Below are positions 19,904 to 32,496 of a stretch of DNA of 64,000 nt, piece by piece (positions within the stretch are counted from its first letter, which is position 1; the number at the start of each line of letters is the position of its first letter). The notes below the pieces were generated by a model that saw only the letters and a list, made by a program, of their open reading frames with translations, made no database searches and had not been told where the DNA came from. The stretch spans positions 74,860,660-74,924,659 of the forward strand of contig NC_092810.1 of the NCBI RefSeq assembly GCF_040954645.1. Reading direction: 5' to 3'. The translations under genes were made by a program, and so were the position numbers. This stretch comes from Diabrotica undecimpunctata. Its lineage: Eukaryota > Arthropoda > Insecta > Coleoptera > Chrysomelidae.

Positions 19904-21662
19904 ATGATAAGAGAAAACAAGAGAAAAGAACAAGAAATAAAAATAGAAAAAGTAATACAAAACAACAAAAATATGAAATGCTTAAGACCGAAATTAGGTA
20001 AGTGTGAAATAAACAAAATAAAAGATGAAAACGGACTAGAAACAAACATTGACATTATAAATATTATCCACCATTTCTACTCAGAACTATATAAAACAAA
20101 AAAGGAACCACCAGAAACAATTAAAAACCAACTTAAGGCTAAAGTAAAAAATGTCAACTCAGAGCTACAGCCAGAAATAAGCAAATCAGAAATAAAGAAG
20201 GCATTGAAAGAAATGAAAAACAACAATTTGCCTGGAAAAGATGGAATAACTGCAGATATGCTGAAATATGGTGGAAAAGTGGTAATTAACACTCTACATT
20301 CCCTTTTTAACAAGATATTAAAGGAAAAAAGAATCCCAAACAACTGGAAGGAATCCGTAACCATTATCCTACACAAGAAAGGGAATAAAGCAGATATAAA
20401 AAACTACCGTCCCATAACACTCCTCAATGTAATGTATAAACTCCCAACAAAAATTTTAACCAATAGATTGACGACAAAATTCGATGGAAACCCAACAAGC
20501 TGGTTTTAGAAAGGGATTCAGCAAAAGTGACCATTTACTAAGTATGAAAATACTTATAGAACGAGCAAATGAATACCATATTCCTCTATATATAGCGTTC
20601 ATAGATTTCGAAAAGGCTTTCGACAGTGTCGAACATTGGGCAGTGAAAAGTTCTTTGATTAACAGCAGAATTGACCACAGATATACGGAACTAATAGCCA
20701 ATATATATAAGGAAGCCAAAACAACAATTAAAGTATATGAATAAACAAAATCAATACAAATAAATAGAGGCGTGAGACAGGGTGACACAATATCACCGAA
20801 ACTTTTCAATCAGGCTCTGGAAGATATTTTTAAAAGATTAGAATGGGAAGAAAAAGGTATAAAAATTTGTGGACAACGCTTGAACCATCTAATATACGCT
20901 GATGACATCGCATTGATAACAGATAAATGAGAAGAATTATTTGAAATGATGAAAGAACTGGACGTAGAAGCTGGAAAGATAGGCCTTATTATGAATTACA
21001 GCAAGACCAAAATTATAACAAATACAGATGAAAACATCACAATAAGGATCGGACAAGATGAAGTAGAACAAGTTCAGGATTATATATATCTGGGTCAAAC
21101 TATAAAACGTAACAAAGAAAACCAAACAGCAGAGATAAAAAGACGAGTTAGACTGGCATGGGCGGCATTTGGCAAACTAAGCTACATTCTTAAAAACAAA
21201 AGATATCCACAGCATCTTAAGACTAAAGTATACAATCAATGCGTACTCCCTGTTCTAACTTATGGTTCTCAAACGTGGACATTTACAAAAGCAAACATGG
21301 ACATAACCATAAAAACCCAAAGAGCAATGGAAAGACAAATGTTGCACATAAGACTAATGGATAAAAAGAGAAACAAGTGGATAAGAGAGAAAACAAAAGT
21401 GAGGGATGTTAGACAAGAAGTTGTAAAATTGAAATGGAGATTTGCCGGGCACAATATAAGACAAAAAGAAGACCAATGGAACAAAATTCTTATAAGTTGG
21501 AGACCGTGGGAATATAAACGAAGCAGAGGAAGGTCTCAAATGAGATGGGCAGATGATATCAAGAAGCACGTGGGCTCTAGGTGGATAACTATACCGACAG
21601 ACAGAGAAGAATGGAAAAGGATTGGGAAGGCCTATGTCCAAAGATGGACCGAAAAAATCTAA
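19904..21662 (+). pseudogene. LINE reverse transcriptase and C-terminal region, broken
   Basis: RT blocks in order: NNNLPGKDGITADMLKYGG, WKESVTIILHKKG, NYRPITLLN, then after a frame change near 20490 QAGFRKGFSKSDHL, YIAFIDFEKAFDSV, a stop at 20742-20744, GVRQGDTISPKLF, catalytic YADDIALI near 20898, a TGA at 20927, then YIYLGQTIKRNKE and a C-terminal part with LTYGSQTWTF and SRGRSQMRWADDI. These match RTE-like RTs. The final frame runs open to TAA at 21660-21662. The catalytic Asp pair is kept, so inactivation is by stops and indels. Confidence 0.85.
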
Positions 21663-23199
21663 TTAGATAGAGACAGATTCTCCCCGTGTGATCTTAGTAT
21701 TTCCGTTGATTGAATAGTATAGGGTATCCAATATTTTAATTAACGGTATGTCAGAGTTTTATAAATATTTGCAAAATGAAGAAGAAAGTTAAGCACAGGC
21801 AGTTAAACAGCTAATCTGTCAATTTAGAAGTAAGAGCAAGTACCAACTTGCTGAAAAGCATACCATACACAAAAGGGATAATAAAATGTACTACACAAAC
21901 TATAGCGATATAAGCTATATATAAGCTATATATCTATTAATTATTAGGATATACAATATTTTTTCTAATACACCTGGAACGATTGAGTGAATAATCAATT
22001 ATTGACTATTAGGCAGTTAATTAGAAATGTTGGGAATACAAAAAAAACATTAAACTAGTTATTTATAGATTTTAAACAAACACTGATATAATCATAAGAA
22101 TAAAACTATGAAATACCATGGCAGAACTAGGCTTACCTAATAAACTAACTTACTGTGGACTTATTTTCAAATGTACTGCAAAGAGCTTTAAAAAATGTGA
22201 ACGAATTATTAACAGCTGTTTTGAAAACTAAATATTATGAGACGAATTGGGGATATTATATTACACAAACTAAACCGCCTGCCTACAAAAAATATTAGGA
22301 AAATATGATATGACGCGAAAGACTAATGACTTTACAGCTAATTGCCACATAAGTATTAATGTAACTATAGCTCGCAAAATGGGTTCAATTACATTGCAAT
22401 TTTTAAATTTTTCGTGATAAAATGAAGTGATTGATTGTTGTTTTGAAAAGGTAAGTTGTTTTTTATTTTTGTATTCCTATCATCTGATATTGTAATATCA
22501 ACAACATTTTTCATAATATATTCTGAAATGCGCTTTCTCTTACTGATAACGAACAAAAGTTTTATTAACTTCTCGTTAATATAATTATGTAGGAATTAAG
22601 AATTTTATCTTGTTCTTACTATAGTGCTAAAGCACAAATGTAGTCATAGTCTACCGTATTTTTTTCATAGTGGTCATAGTTTTTAATTGTAGTATAGCTT
22701 ATGTGTTTATAATAACTAGTGCAGAGAAAATAATAAAAATTTTTACCCTGTGCTTTATGTTTATTATCCTTTATTGTATTGGAACATCTAGAAGTATAGC
22801 AATACATTTTAATTGTTGAACAAAAGAGAAAATAAAAACACTTTTTGTGGTGTGCCACTTAACCATACACAAAATGGTAGTAAAAGTTTCCGATATAGGC
22901 CGCCAGACGGTAGAGGCACCGCCGCGCTCTATGTCTATACTATGAGATGTTTTTCATACAGTTTTCGGATCAGATTTTTTCAAAACATCAAATTACATTT
23001 TCTTTTTGCCTTTCTTTATTTAGGCTAACCGCTACTGTTTTTTTCTTCAGCGTTTCTTCTTAAACTACATTAATGTTATTATATTTACAATTCTTTCTGG
23101 AACGAGCTATAATTTTTCTCAAATAACCATTTTGTGTGGTTTAGTCGCCTTAAGGTTTAGCATGCTTTGTCAGATGCTCTTTAAAGTCCCTTTTAATAT
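21663..23199. other. Non-coding AT-rich stretch, no gene seen
   Basis: Short ORFs here have no recognisable motifs. No LTR, inverted repeat or satellite structure was found by eye. Confidence 0.5.
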
Positions 23200-23445
23200 T
23201 AATATCGTTTGAGAAATTTTTCCCAGATACTTATATTTCGTTTTGATTTTCAATCTTCTTTTAATGTTAGTTTAAATGGTCCAGTAGTGTGTTCGTACAG
23301 TTCAGTTATAAGCAAAATTAGGTGTTGTTGTACACCTAATTCTTTTAGTATCAGTCATAAGTGTATCCATTTGACTCTGTCGAACGCTTTACGATAATCT
23401 ATAAAACAAATCCATAGTGGGATATTGAATTCCCTAGACTTTTAT
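23200..23445 (-). pseudogene. Short LINE reverse transcriptase fragment
   Basis: The minus strand reads SREFNIPLWICFIDYRKAFD followed by RVKWIHL, a stop, then LILKELGVQQHLILLI and LYEHTTG. This is RT block A of a non-LTR retrotransposon (F-I-D-Y-x-KAFD) and the helix after it. The piece ends in a degenerate tail by about 23200 and is bounded by unrelated DNA. A TGA after WIHL and another near 23260 make it a pseudogene. Confidence 0.65.
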
Positions 23446-24527
<1,082 letters not shown>

Positions 24528-24586
24528 AACTCTTAAATATTGGGGAAATCTGCAAGAAAGACTCTGATGAGTATCAATTGTTTCGC

Positions 24587-24626
24587 CGAACGTTTTCGCC
24601 AAAGAGAATTAATTTGGCTTCTTCAG
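24587..24626 (-). ncRNA. Hammerhead-like motif at PLE-2 3' end (candidate)
   Basis: The minus strand reads CTGAAGA, a perfect 6-bp stem GCCAAA/TTTGGC around TTAATTCTC, then GAAAACGTTCG. This is the clearest example in the window of a CUGANGA, helix II, GAAA arrangement. A separate CTGATGAG occurs on the plus strand at 24573-24580. Helix I and the cleavage site were not resolved. Confidence 0.45.
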
Positions 24627-25075
24627 GGCTGAAAGAGAATAAATTATAATTATACTATGTGCAAAAAAAAGTTTCTTTTTAACGTTGGAAATGTATGGTA
24701 GCTTTGAACTTAAAACGCAAAGGTTTACCCAAGGTTAATCGAAAAACCCAATGTAACTACATTTAAAAGGAGGTAATTTTTTGAATTGTCGGCAATAACT
24801 AAATTTTTGATTATTAGAAAGTTTAAATGTGAGGTTCTGTTTTACCAGAATGCATGTGCTGACAATTCAAGTAGATCTTTTGAATCTTTATGTCGTTAAA
24901 GTTCATTGGTAAAACCGAATGAAGTAAAATCCCAGTATAGGGAAATATTATTTTAGATTTTCTCTTTTTAATTATATTATATTGTTCATTATAATAATAT
25001 CTTATTGAGATGTATCTAAGAAAAGCAAGGGAATGTTATCTTTTTTAGTTAATGAAAATTAATTATTAAAGTAGG

Positions 25076-25978
25076 TTAGTTGTTAATGGATATATCAGTC
25101 AAGTTAGTTATCTGTGATATTGTATTGTTCTTGGTATCTGATTTAAGTAAGAAGTAGTATATATCGCTTAGATTCTTAATGTCACTCTTAACATTGATGG
25201 AGAAATCGTTAAGGAAAATATAAGACATTTCAATTAACTCTCTTTTAGATTTATTATTCTCACGGTGGAGAATTGTAGTGTTAGTATAGTCCATGAGATG
25301 ACCAGTGGAATGGACATGTTTGGCTAATGCACAGCGGTCAGGGTGAAGTCGAGAATCACTTTTGTGTAGTGTAATACGTGATTTCAATAATTGAGATGTT
25401 TGGCCGATGTAGGAATTGCTGCAAGAGAGGCATGGAATGTTGTAGACGATGTTACTAAGCCTATCTATGGGAGTCTTATCTTTTATCTTAGAATAAAGAT
25501 TATTAATTGTTAGGGCTGATCTACAAGCCACATTAAGCTTAATGTTGTTATTATTATTACCAAAGCCATTTTCAACACTTTTCAGAATCCTTGTTAACCC
25601 CGGAGTGATATCTCTGAAATATGGTAATGAAAAATATTTGTTAATAGGAGTATCCGAGACTGGGTTCCCACTTAAGATATCAGGATCAGCATTGTTAGTC
25701 GCGAAGGAAGGTGAAGTATCTTCGTTATGGATAGTATTAAACAAAATCTTATTCACTAATGGTGTTGGATAAGCGTTTGAAATAAAAAGTTTCTGTAGGA
25801 TTTGTAGGTTTTTTGTATGAAATGAAGGATCTGATAATTTTACTACTCTATTTTTCATCTGTTTGATTAAGTTGACTATGGTAGAATTATTATGGTAAGA
25901 GTGGTAGTTAGGGTATCTACCAGAATGGGTCGGTTTTTGATACCAATCTATTTTAATGTTGTTGTTTTCCCTGATCAT
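25076..25978 (-). pseudogene. PLE-2 RT thumb and GIY-YIG endonuclease
   Basis: A 300-residue open segment: WYQKPTHSGRYPNYHSYH (the conserved block after the palm), a variable linker, then FRDITPGLTRILKSV and the GIY-YIG signature NIVYNIPCLSCSNSYIGQTS with its CLSC Cys pair and intact YIGQ. Downstream HKSDSRLHPDRCALAKHVHS is the His-rich helix typical of PLE endonucleases. The frame continues upstream into the RT part through a TAG at 26033-26035. The endonuclease looks catalytically complete, unlike the RT. Confidence 0.85.
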
Positions 25979-26032
25979 CCTTATGTCGAGAAAGGGGACG
26001 GACCAATTACCATCTTCCCTCTCTATAGTGAA

Positions 26033-26745
26033 CTAGATGTAGGGGTCATAACCATTGAAAGTATCTAATAGTTCATCTACCTTGTCATTAGGTATAGCCA
26101 AAATGATATCATAAACATATTTTTTTGTAAATGGAATTTGAAAGGATAGTAAAGAAATGACTGAGTCTAATACATAATCCATAACGAAAGTTGCAATGAT
26201 AGGAGAAATCTTTGCTCCCATATGGGTACCGAAAGTTTGTTGATAGAATTTACCATTAAATGTAAGTGTTGTTAAATAGAAATTCGACGATGCTGATGAA
26301 TATGTCATAAGACATGGAACAACAACCTCTAATACGGTCCCAGTTGATCTCTATTGATGTCAAACATATTCCTAGATGAACGTTGGTGAATAAGGATACA
26401 ATGTCAAGGCTAACGAGGACATAATTTGATGGTAGTAACCGTTATATTTATTTACCATCTCAAAAGAATCTTTAATGTAATATTGAATTTCATAATTATA
26501 TGCATTAGTAAGTATGTCTGTAACAAAAGCTGAGATATTTTTAGTGGGAGTTCCAATGGAAGCTACTATGGGACGAACCGATAGTGTTGGTTTGTGGATT
26601 TTTGGCAAAGCATAAAACTTTGCAATGTTCCCATTATATGTTGTTAGTTTTTTCTTTGTGTTACGGTCAATCTCATCGGAAGAGGCTAAGGATGCGATTA
26701 ATATATTGCATTTCCTTTAATTAATATTTTTAAAATTTTTTAAAT
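26033..26745 (-). pseudogene. PLE-2 reverse transcriptase core, catalytic Asp lost
   Basis: Begins truncated and reads IAKFYALPKIHKPTLSVRPI, AFVTDIL, then VSLFTNVHL in a second frame (about 26310-26410), then back to the first frame for FYQQTFGTHMGAKISPIIATF. The catalytic box reads KYVYDIILAI, so the first Asp of YVDD is replaced by Tyr (a single-base GAT to TAT change would do it). Two compensating frame changes, one TAG and the missing Asp show long inactivity. Confidence 0.85.
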
Positions 26746-26752
26746 TTCATTT

Positions 26753-26802
26753 AATATATTAAAAGCAAACCAATATTATTTTCAATTTTACATAGCATAA
26801 CA
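26753..26802 (-). repeat. Gypsy-2 3' LTR remnant (50 bp)
   Basis: Identical to the first 50 bases of the 5' LTR (30526-30575), reading TGTTATGCTATGTAAAATTG on the minus strand, then diverging. Preceded by a polypurine-like ACGGGGAGT on the minus strand at 26803-26811, which confirms the orientation. Confidence 0.85.
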
Positions 26803-26897
26803 ACTCCCCGTTATTTGATTTGCCGAAAAACTCTTTGTTATTTTTTTAAATGACACAAGTTTTCCAGGATCAAATTATTTCACTATGTTATTAAAAT

Positions 26898-27194
26898 CTA
26901 CTCATGATACTGATAGATGTCGTGAATGTTAAAAATACCCCGTATATTGCCTGTTTCTATGTGCGCTAATTCATAACTATTTACCCCATTTTCCATATTG
27001 ACCCTATATGGACCTTCAAATACCGGTATCAATTTAGCACAAATACCATTTTGTAAATTCGACACCCTCAGTGCCCTCACTAAGACTTTATCCCCTTTCT
27101 GGAATGTGATTGGCCTTCTTCTTCGGGTCCTCTCTTGCCTTTGGAGATATTTCTCTCCACATCGTCTCAATCTTCTTTGAACCAACTCGATCAC
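26898..27194 (-). pseudogene. Gypsy-2 integrase C-terminal domain
   Basis: The peptide contains RRRPITFQKGDKVLVRALR and PVFEGPYRVNMENGVNSYEL, matching the Gypsy-1 integrase C-terminus (KPITFQKGDQVLIRSLR, GPYRIENQNGLNSYVL) and carrying the GPY motif. It is separated from the integrase core by a frame change in a TA run near 27255 and a TAA near 27195. It ends at HDIYQYHE, as Gypsy-1 does. Confidence 0.85.
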
Positions 27195-27253
27195 TTATTC
27201 GTATTGTCTGGGGGCGGTGTCTTCCCACGGTCTTGTAGGCATTGTTTCTTTCA

Positions 27254-27961
27254 TTATATATATAAAGGCGCCTCTTTGGTAACCGTATTTGGTGCACAGT
27301 TCAAATACGTCTCGATCTCAAACACTTTTCTGTCCCAATGTCGATGATGTTCTTCAGCAGCAATTCGTAGAAATTTTGTGACTTCTTGTATAAAACGCTC
27401 CGATGGGTTGCTCTGTGGATGACGGATGCTTATAAACTTTGTATTGATGCCTCTCTCTCTTAACTCCCCTTTAAAGCGTTCGTTCCTAAAGTATATCGCA
27501 TTGTCCAATAAAATATTGTCTGGTCTTCCCACTGTTTCTATAAAATTGTCTATCTTCCGAAGTATTTCAATTCCTTTCGTGGTTCGACATGCGTACAATT
27601 TTACATATTTTGAGAAAAGATCCACCATAACTAGTATGTGTTTATTCCTCTGTGTTGTTGTTATCAAGTCGCTCAACATATCAATGGCGACAATATCCAG
27701 TTTATTTTCCGAAAAATTAATGGTGATATGTTTTTCACTCAATTCATCAATTCCCGCTATAATATCATAATTTAAATCTTCGATCACCACACATTGCATA
27801 ATATAGAGTTGGTCTAACACTCTGATCCGTACTCCCAAACCTTCGTTTACTGTCGTCAATTTTTTATTGTTTGCACCCACTAAAGCAACCCTAGGAATCT
27901 TATACACAAATCTGTCCAAATTTAATTCTTTTACTATGAATGAATTGGCACAAACTATCAA
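27254..27961 (-). pseudogene. Gypsy-2 protease remnant fused in frame to integrase core
   Basis: A 235-residue open frame. Residues about 1-90 match the second half of the Gypsy-1 protease (KIPRVALVGANNKK, VVIEDLNYDIIAGIDELSEK), but the DTGS active site is missing. At about residue 90 it passes directly into the integrase core: AIDMLSDL, HILVMVDLFSKYVKLY, LLDNAIYF, SIRHPQSNPSERFIQEV, so the D, D, E catalytic residues are present. RT, RNase H and the integrase zinc finger are deleted exactly in frame. At its start it overlaps the last codons of gag in another frame, marking a second deletion joint. Confidence 0.85.
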
Positions 27962-28763
27962 TATCTTGATAGTTTCTCAAAATCACGTGATCCTCCAACG
28001 TTTCTTCGAAATGTCTGCTTATCATTTCTACCAGTTGTTCGGTAGAGTATTTGTAATCTAGATATTTTGAATTGTTATATATCTGCAAAGCATATCTTTC
28101 TTCAGATATTCCCATTTTCTCGTGATATTTTCCATTCTGTAGCTCTTGGTTGATTTCCCTCTGTTTATTTTTCCCCCAGAAATAGTTGAGAAATTTATTT
28201 TCGAAACCTGTACAATTTTCAAACTCATATTCTTTGCTTTCATACCATAACGCTGCCCCTTATTTCAGCTGTTTTCTAATTGTTTCTTTGCAATCGTCAA
28301 AATATCTAACATGTTGCAGTTTGGTTTTCAAATTTTTAACAAACGGTACTGGGTGTGTTTTTCTAATATCCCCGCCAAATTGTATTTTCGCCTCGCTTGT
28401 TCTATGGACGATAACTTCTTTTCTCTCTACTCCTCTTAGTTCAATTTCTGCCATTTGTTTTTCATTTTGCTTAAGTTTCCTTTCCATTTCTTTCCTGTCT
28501 TCTTGTAGCGCACTTACAAAATTTTCTTTTAACTGTTCTAATTCCATCTTTTGCATAGTCTTAATATCCTTCATTTTAGTTTCTATTTCTTCTCTCTCCA
28601 TCTCTAGTTTCCTCTCTGTTTCTTCTCCAACTTTTTCTAACCAGACTTTTACTTCATTTTCATATTTGTCCAAACGCTTTTCCATTTTCCTATCAGTTTC
28701 TTCTAATTTCTGTTCTATTCTCTGTGATATTTCTCCTTGGTTTTCTTGCATTGTTTGTTCCAT
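27900..28763 (-). pseudogene. gag: Gypsy-2 Gag: coiled coil and capsid, one nonsense codon
   Basis: Minus-strand frame with a long charged coiled coil (MEQTMQENQGEISQRIEQKL...), then capsid-like IQFGGDIRKTHPVPFVKNLK, LWYESKEYEFENC, FENKFLNYFWGKN and MISRHFEETLEDHVILRNYQ, all colinear with Gypsy-1 Gag. TAA at 28260-28262 interrupts at QLK, after which the same frame continues. The nucleocapsid tail is missing because the frame runs through the deletion joint into protease-coding DNA. Confidence 0.85.
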
Positions 28764-28923
28764 TTTTTGTGATGATTCTTGTATTTGTTGTGTCTCTGTA
28801 TTTTCTTTCCCCCATTACTGTAGCATTTTCTTCATTATCCGATCCTTCTTCAACAATTGTTTCCTCTTCTCTGTTATCCTCCTTCCTTTCTTGCATTTTG
28901 CTTTGACTCCTTGTGGTCGACAT
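28693..28923 (-). pseudogene. Gypsy-2 Gag N-terminus, frame-broken
   Basis: Starts at ATG 28921-28923, MSTTRSQSKMQERKEDNREE, an acidic and basic leader like that of Gypsy-1. It leaves frame after ENATVMG at a run of five G next to three A (about 28810-28818, minus strand); one base fewer would join it to the coiled-coil frame of 28763. Gypsy-1 is broken at nearly the same place. Confidence 0.7.
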
Positions 28924-29288
28924 GTTGTTTCTTTTCGTTACTGTTTTTGTCCCCGTCAAATGTGAAATTTTACAACACTCTATATGTTGCAGAACACGAC
29001 AAATATTTCTCCCCAAATTTAATAAATTTTCACGACAAATATCAAATATGTAATCAGTAAAATTCAAAATAAATATCAGATGTACGATTGGTAAAGAAAA
29101 TAAAAATCAAATAATTTAATAGCAGTAAATATCAACTAACTACGATCAATCAATAAATCAAATTTTTATCCACTGGAAAAATTGTCAAAATACTTTCAAA
29201 TTCAAATTCCCTCAATGTTATTTTTTTAATCTCTGGATCACCTATACTTATTCCGGATCTCTTTCCCTACCATCAAATCCATCAAAAA
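28924..29288 (-). other. Gypsy-2 leader between primer-binding site and gag
   Basis: About 365 bases of AT-rich untranslated leader. No other feature seen. Confidence 0.6.
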
Positions 29289-29308
29289 GCCCCACGTTTT
29301 GGAAGCCA
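29289..29308 (-). promoter_or_regulatory. Gypsy-2 primer-binding site
   Basis: The minus strand reads TGGCTTCCAAAACGTGGGGC, six or so bases after the LTR end. It is the same type as the sites of Gypsy-1 and Gypsy-B1 (TGG/TGC...CCCAAxxCGxGG). Confidence 0.75.
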
Positions 29309-29313
29309 GTTAA

Positions 29314-30575
29314 TGTGATATTAGAAGTCTGAGGTGCGCCAAGCAATTAATTAGCTAATTAATTAATTAATTAATTAAACTTATTTAAATGATGCAATTA
29401 TGATTCTATCACACTATTTAATTTTCTTATCTCAGGGTTATACTCGTGCTTCAATATCTATGCTTTACATATGATAGGTAAGGTCCAAAGAATACCGGAA
29501 TAATAAAAAAATATATGATACAACATTATATATTGAAATAAAATTTACACTCAAATATCTTCAATAAAAAAATATCTCATATGATTACCAAAATTTTGTT
29601 TTAAGTACGTGAACCTTCAAAAATCAATGGTATATACAATATAAATTAAAATTTCAAATCAAAATTGTTGTTCTAAATCTCCTGATCAAAATATTCCTAT
29701 CTTCTCTAAAGCAATTGTTAAAAAAATGTGTTGTTAATAAAGAAAAACTGACGAATGGTAAAACTATCTCTCTGATGATGAGTTGTCCAAATCCGTGTTC
29801 CTTGTAGCCTACATTATCTATTCTTAGCAGTCCCCTAGGTAATCAGCAATCTTACAACAAATTATTGCGAGCCTATCGTCTTTAATGATCTCCTTCAAAT
29901 GCACGTATCGTTCAAATGATGCTAGCCTCTTCTCCTCTCGATAAACTGAATCTCTCGTTCCGGCCTGAACAGTGACTCTTGGAATATAAGTAGAAAAATA
30001 TAACTTACAATATTTTACTGGATCAGCTTCCGTCAGATACACTTACTCCACGAAAACTCACAAACATTCACTTCTACTGCTTACTACCTCTGGAGAACCA
30101 CCAGAGAACAACGACTGTTCGCCTTGAACCCTTGGAAAAATAACTGATTATCTTTTCTCCCTCAAAAATCTAGCTAAACTCTCATTCCTACATACCTATC
30201 CCACTTTTTTAAATCTCCTCCAATCAGAGTTCGTTACACTTATCCCCATCTACCATTTAGATAACAAACAACAATTTTACCTACAATTATAAATTTCCTA
30301 AAAACTATTAACATGCTAATCGGTTTCTACAAATTCTTAAGGACTAACGGAGAATTATATGTTCTAAATATTTCTATTCTATTGTCTTATTCACTGTATA
30401 TCGACGTACAAGTCTATTTGGAAAACCCGCTCGCATTGTTTATGATTTCACTAAGCTCACTCACTTCACTCGAATATATTTTACAAAGAAAATAATTTAT
30501 GCATATCTTTAATTTTGTACTTTGAAATATATTAAAAGCAAACCAATATTATTTTCAATTTTACATAGCATAACA
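29314..30575 (-). repeat. Gypsy-2 5' LTR (about 1.26 kb)
   Basis: Starts TGTTATG at 30575 and ends near TATCACA at 29314 on the minus strand. Its first 50 bases recur as the 3' LTR remnant. Only short meaningless ORFs lie inside. The right edge abuts (TA)n. Confidence 0.75.
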
Positions 30576-30779
<204 letters not shown>

Positions 30780-30883
30780 TGTATTTGAAATTTCCGCGGG
30801 AGCTATATGTGGTTTCGGTTGTTTTCCGGGTTTGACTCCGCGTTAAATAGTTAAAGAATAGTTAAATAGCGTTAAATGTTTTG

Positions 30884-30923
30884 GCGACGTTTCGGCAAGG
30901 TCACACTTTCCATTGTCTAGTCA
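30884..30923 (-). ncRNA. Hammerhead-like motif at PLE-3 3' end (candidate)
   Basis: The minus strand reads CTGACTAGA, then CAATGG and CCTTG arms that can pair with one bulge, then GCCGAAACGTCG, the same terminal block as in PLE-1. The CUGAUGA box is degenerate, so activity is uncertain. Confidence 0.35.
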
Positions 30924-31128
30924 GATTAGTTCTGCTTCTTCTTGATGTTCCAGGCAGGCGAACTGATTTCTCGGTCGCTGCACGCTGAGTTTAAACATCT
31001 TGTAGCGCTTCTTGTGATTGGTCCTGTGCGCAGAGTGGGCGTGGTCTTCTTCGCTATTTTAATTTCTACGTTTTTCTGCAGAATTGGTTTCCACGTATTT
31101 GGAAGTCTTTGGGCATCATCTCTGGTGT

Positions 31129-31866
31129 TTAAATTTTTCGGTGTTTTTCGATCTCTATGGGTTCCCTGATTACACGTTTGGCCTTATTTTCGATGTTGGC
31201 TAGCATTGTTGTTCCATTTAAGTCTATTTTGTGTCCTGTGTTTAATTCATGTTGTGCTTGGGATGAAGTTTTCTCTTTTCTTTCGATGGAGTTTCTATGT
31301 TCTTCGCGTCTAACCTGTATCCTTCGATTTGTTTGTCCGATGTACGATTTATCGCAGTCTTCACACGGGATTCTGTATACACCTTGATTTTCCAATGCAG
31401 CTTTTGTTTTTGCTGATGGTAATATGGTTGCCATTTTTCTGTCGGTGTTAAAAATAGTTTGTATTTTGTTTTTTCTTAGGACTCTGCTGATTTTGTCTGT
31501 CGTACCCTTTATATAGGACAGGATAGTTTTTCCGACTGGTTTTTCTTCTTTTTCTGGATCTTTGATGTTGTTTCGGGATTTCTGTGCTTTTTCAATAGTG
31601 GACATGGAGAAACCATTTTTTCTTAGAGCTGTTTTGACTTTGTGCATTTCTTCGTCCTTATGGTCCTCATCTGCCAGTTTCTCAGATCTTGTTATTAAGG
31701 TTTTTATTTCCGAATTTAATTGTGCAGGATGATGGTGTGAGTCTGCGTGTAAGTACCTGTCAGTATGGGTTGGTTTTCGGTATACTGTATGTCCTATGCT
31801 TCCGTCTTCTATCTTAATAACTAACACATCTAGGAATGGAAGTTGTTGGTTATTCTCCCGTTCCAT
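31129..31866 (-). pseudogene. PLE-3 RT C-terminus and GIY-YIG endonuclease
   Basis: A 245-residue open part: QLPFLDVLV, YRKPTHTDRYLHADSHHHPA, SYIKGTTDKISRVL, then the endonuclease signature GVYRIPCEDCDKSYIGQTNR with both halves and the Cys pair intact, and downstream HELNTGHKIDL. It would nick AT-rich target DNA. It is the reference copy for judging the YIVQ change in PLE-1. It joins the RT core through a one-base frame change near 31870. Confidence 0.9.
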
Positions 31867-32496
31867 GATAAACTATATTTTGGATGGATATTGTTAATGT
31901 GTTGTAGGAATTCATTAGGTTTCTCTTCTCCATGCGTCCAGATAATATGTAAATGTGTCGTCAACATACCTAAGCCACAGTTTGGGTTTATGCTCTGCTG
32001 TTTCTATTGCTTTTGATTCCATATCTTGCATAAAAAGGTTGGCTATTACGGGTGACAGTGGTGAACCCATCGGTGCTCCTTCGACTTGTTTGTACCTCTG
32101 GTCCTTGTAGATGAAGTACGTATTGTTTAAGCAATGCCTCGTCAAGTGTAGTGTATCCTGTGGTATTGGATATTTTCTACTTATAATTTCTAATGATTTT
32201 TCTACTGGGACATTGGTGAATAATGAGATTACATCAAAGCTCACTAATAAGTGTTCAGGTTCCAGGATAACGTCCTTGATACGGTCGATAAAGTGGCTTG
32301 CGTTCTTGACGTAAGAATCCGCTTCCTCCGAATATGGTTGTAGCTGGTCAGCCAGAAATTTTGCCAGTATTTGTAACGGTGATCCGATAGAGCTGACTAT
32401 TGGTCGTAATGGTAGCTCTGCCTTATGTACTTTAGGTAAACCGTACAGTTTTGGACATTTTGACGACTTTTCTCGTGGAATGAGCTGGAACTGTTG
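31867..32496 (-). pseudogene. PLE-3 reverse transcriptase core
   Basis: In the frame of the N-terminal part, just after a TAA, the sequence continues FQLIPREKSSKCPKLYGLPK, LPLRPIVSSIGSP, HFIDRIKD, VSFDVISLFTNVPVEK, GAPMGSPLSPVIANLFMQD and catalytic RYVDDTF near 31960. Soon after YVDD the frame changes at about 31945 (WTHGEEKPNEFLQHINNIHP is in the next frame) and again near 31870. No catalytic residue is lost. Confidence 0.9.

Larger units (their letters stand above)
18750..21662 (+). mobile_element. RTE-like non-LTR retrotransposon, nearly full length, degenerate
   Basis: APE-type endonuclease followed by RT and a C-terminal region on the plus strand, about 2.9 kb, the order and size of RTE-like LINEs. 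The endonuclease start (TYNIRSMS) is near 18996. It is broken by several stops and frame changes. It lies head to head with the minus-strand LINE fragment ending at 18720. Its exact 5' end is uncertain. Confidence 0.8.
26753..30575 (-). mobile_element. Gypsy-2: internally deleted Ty3/gypsy element
   Basis: Minus-strand element related to Gypsy-1: 5' LTR 29314-30575, primer-binding site, gag, a protease remnant joined to integrase, then a polypurine tract and only 50 bp of 3' LTR. RT and RNase H are entirely missing, as are the gag C-terminus and protease active site. It would depend on a helper in trans. The 3' LTR is cut at 26753, where PLE-2 begins; the 5' LTR begins next to (TA)n. The LTR starts TGTTATG. 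Confidence 0.85.

Noticed and set aside
28186..28965. 259-aa plus-strand Ser/Phe/Cys-rich ORF
   Set aside because: It is antisense to Gypsy-2 gag, whose minus-strand translation aligns with Gypsy-1 Gag; composition is the mirror of a Lys/Glu-rich coiled coil.
29824..30042. Minus-strand 72-aa ORF near Gypsy-2
   Set aside because: It lies inside the 5' LTR, with no motif or homologue in Gypsy-1.
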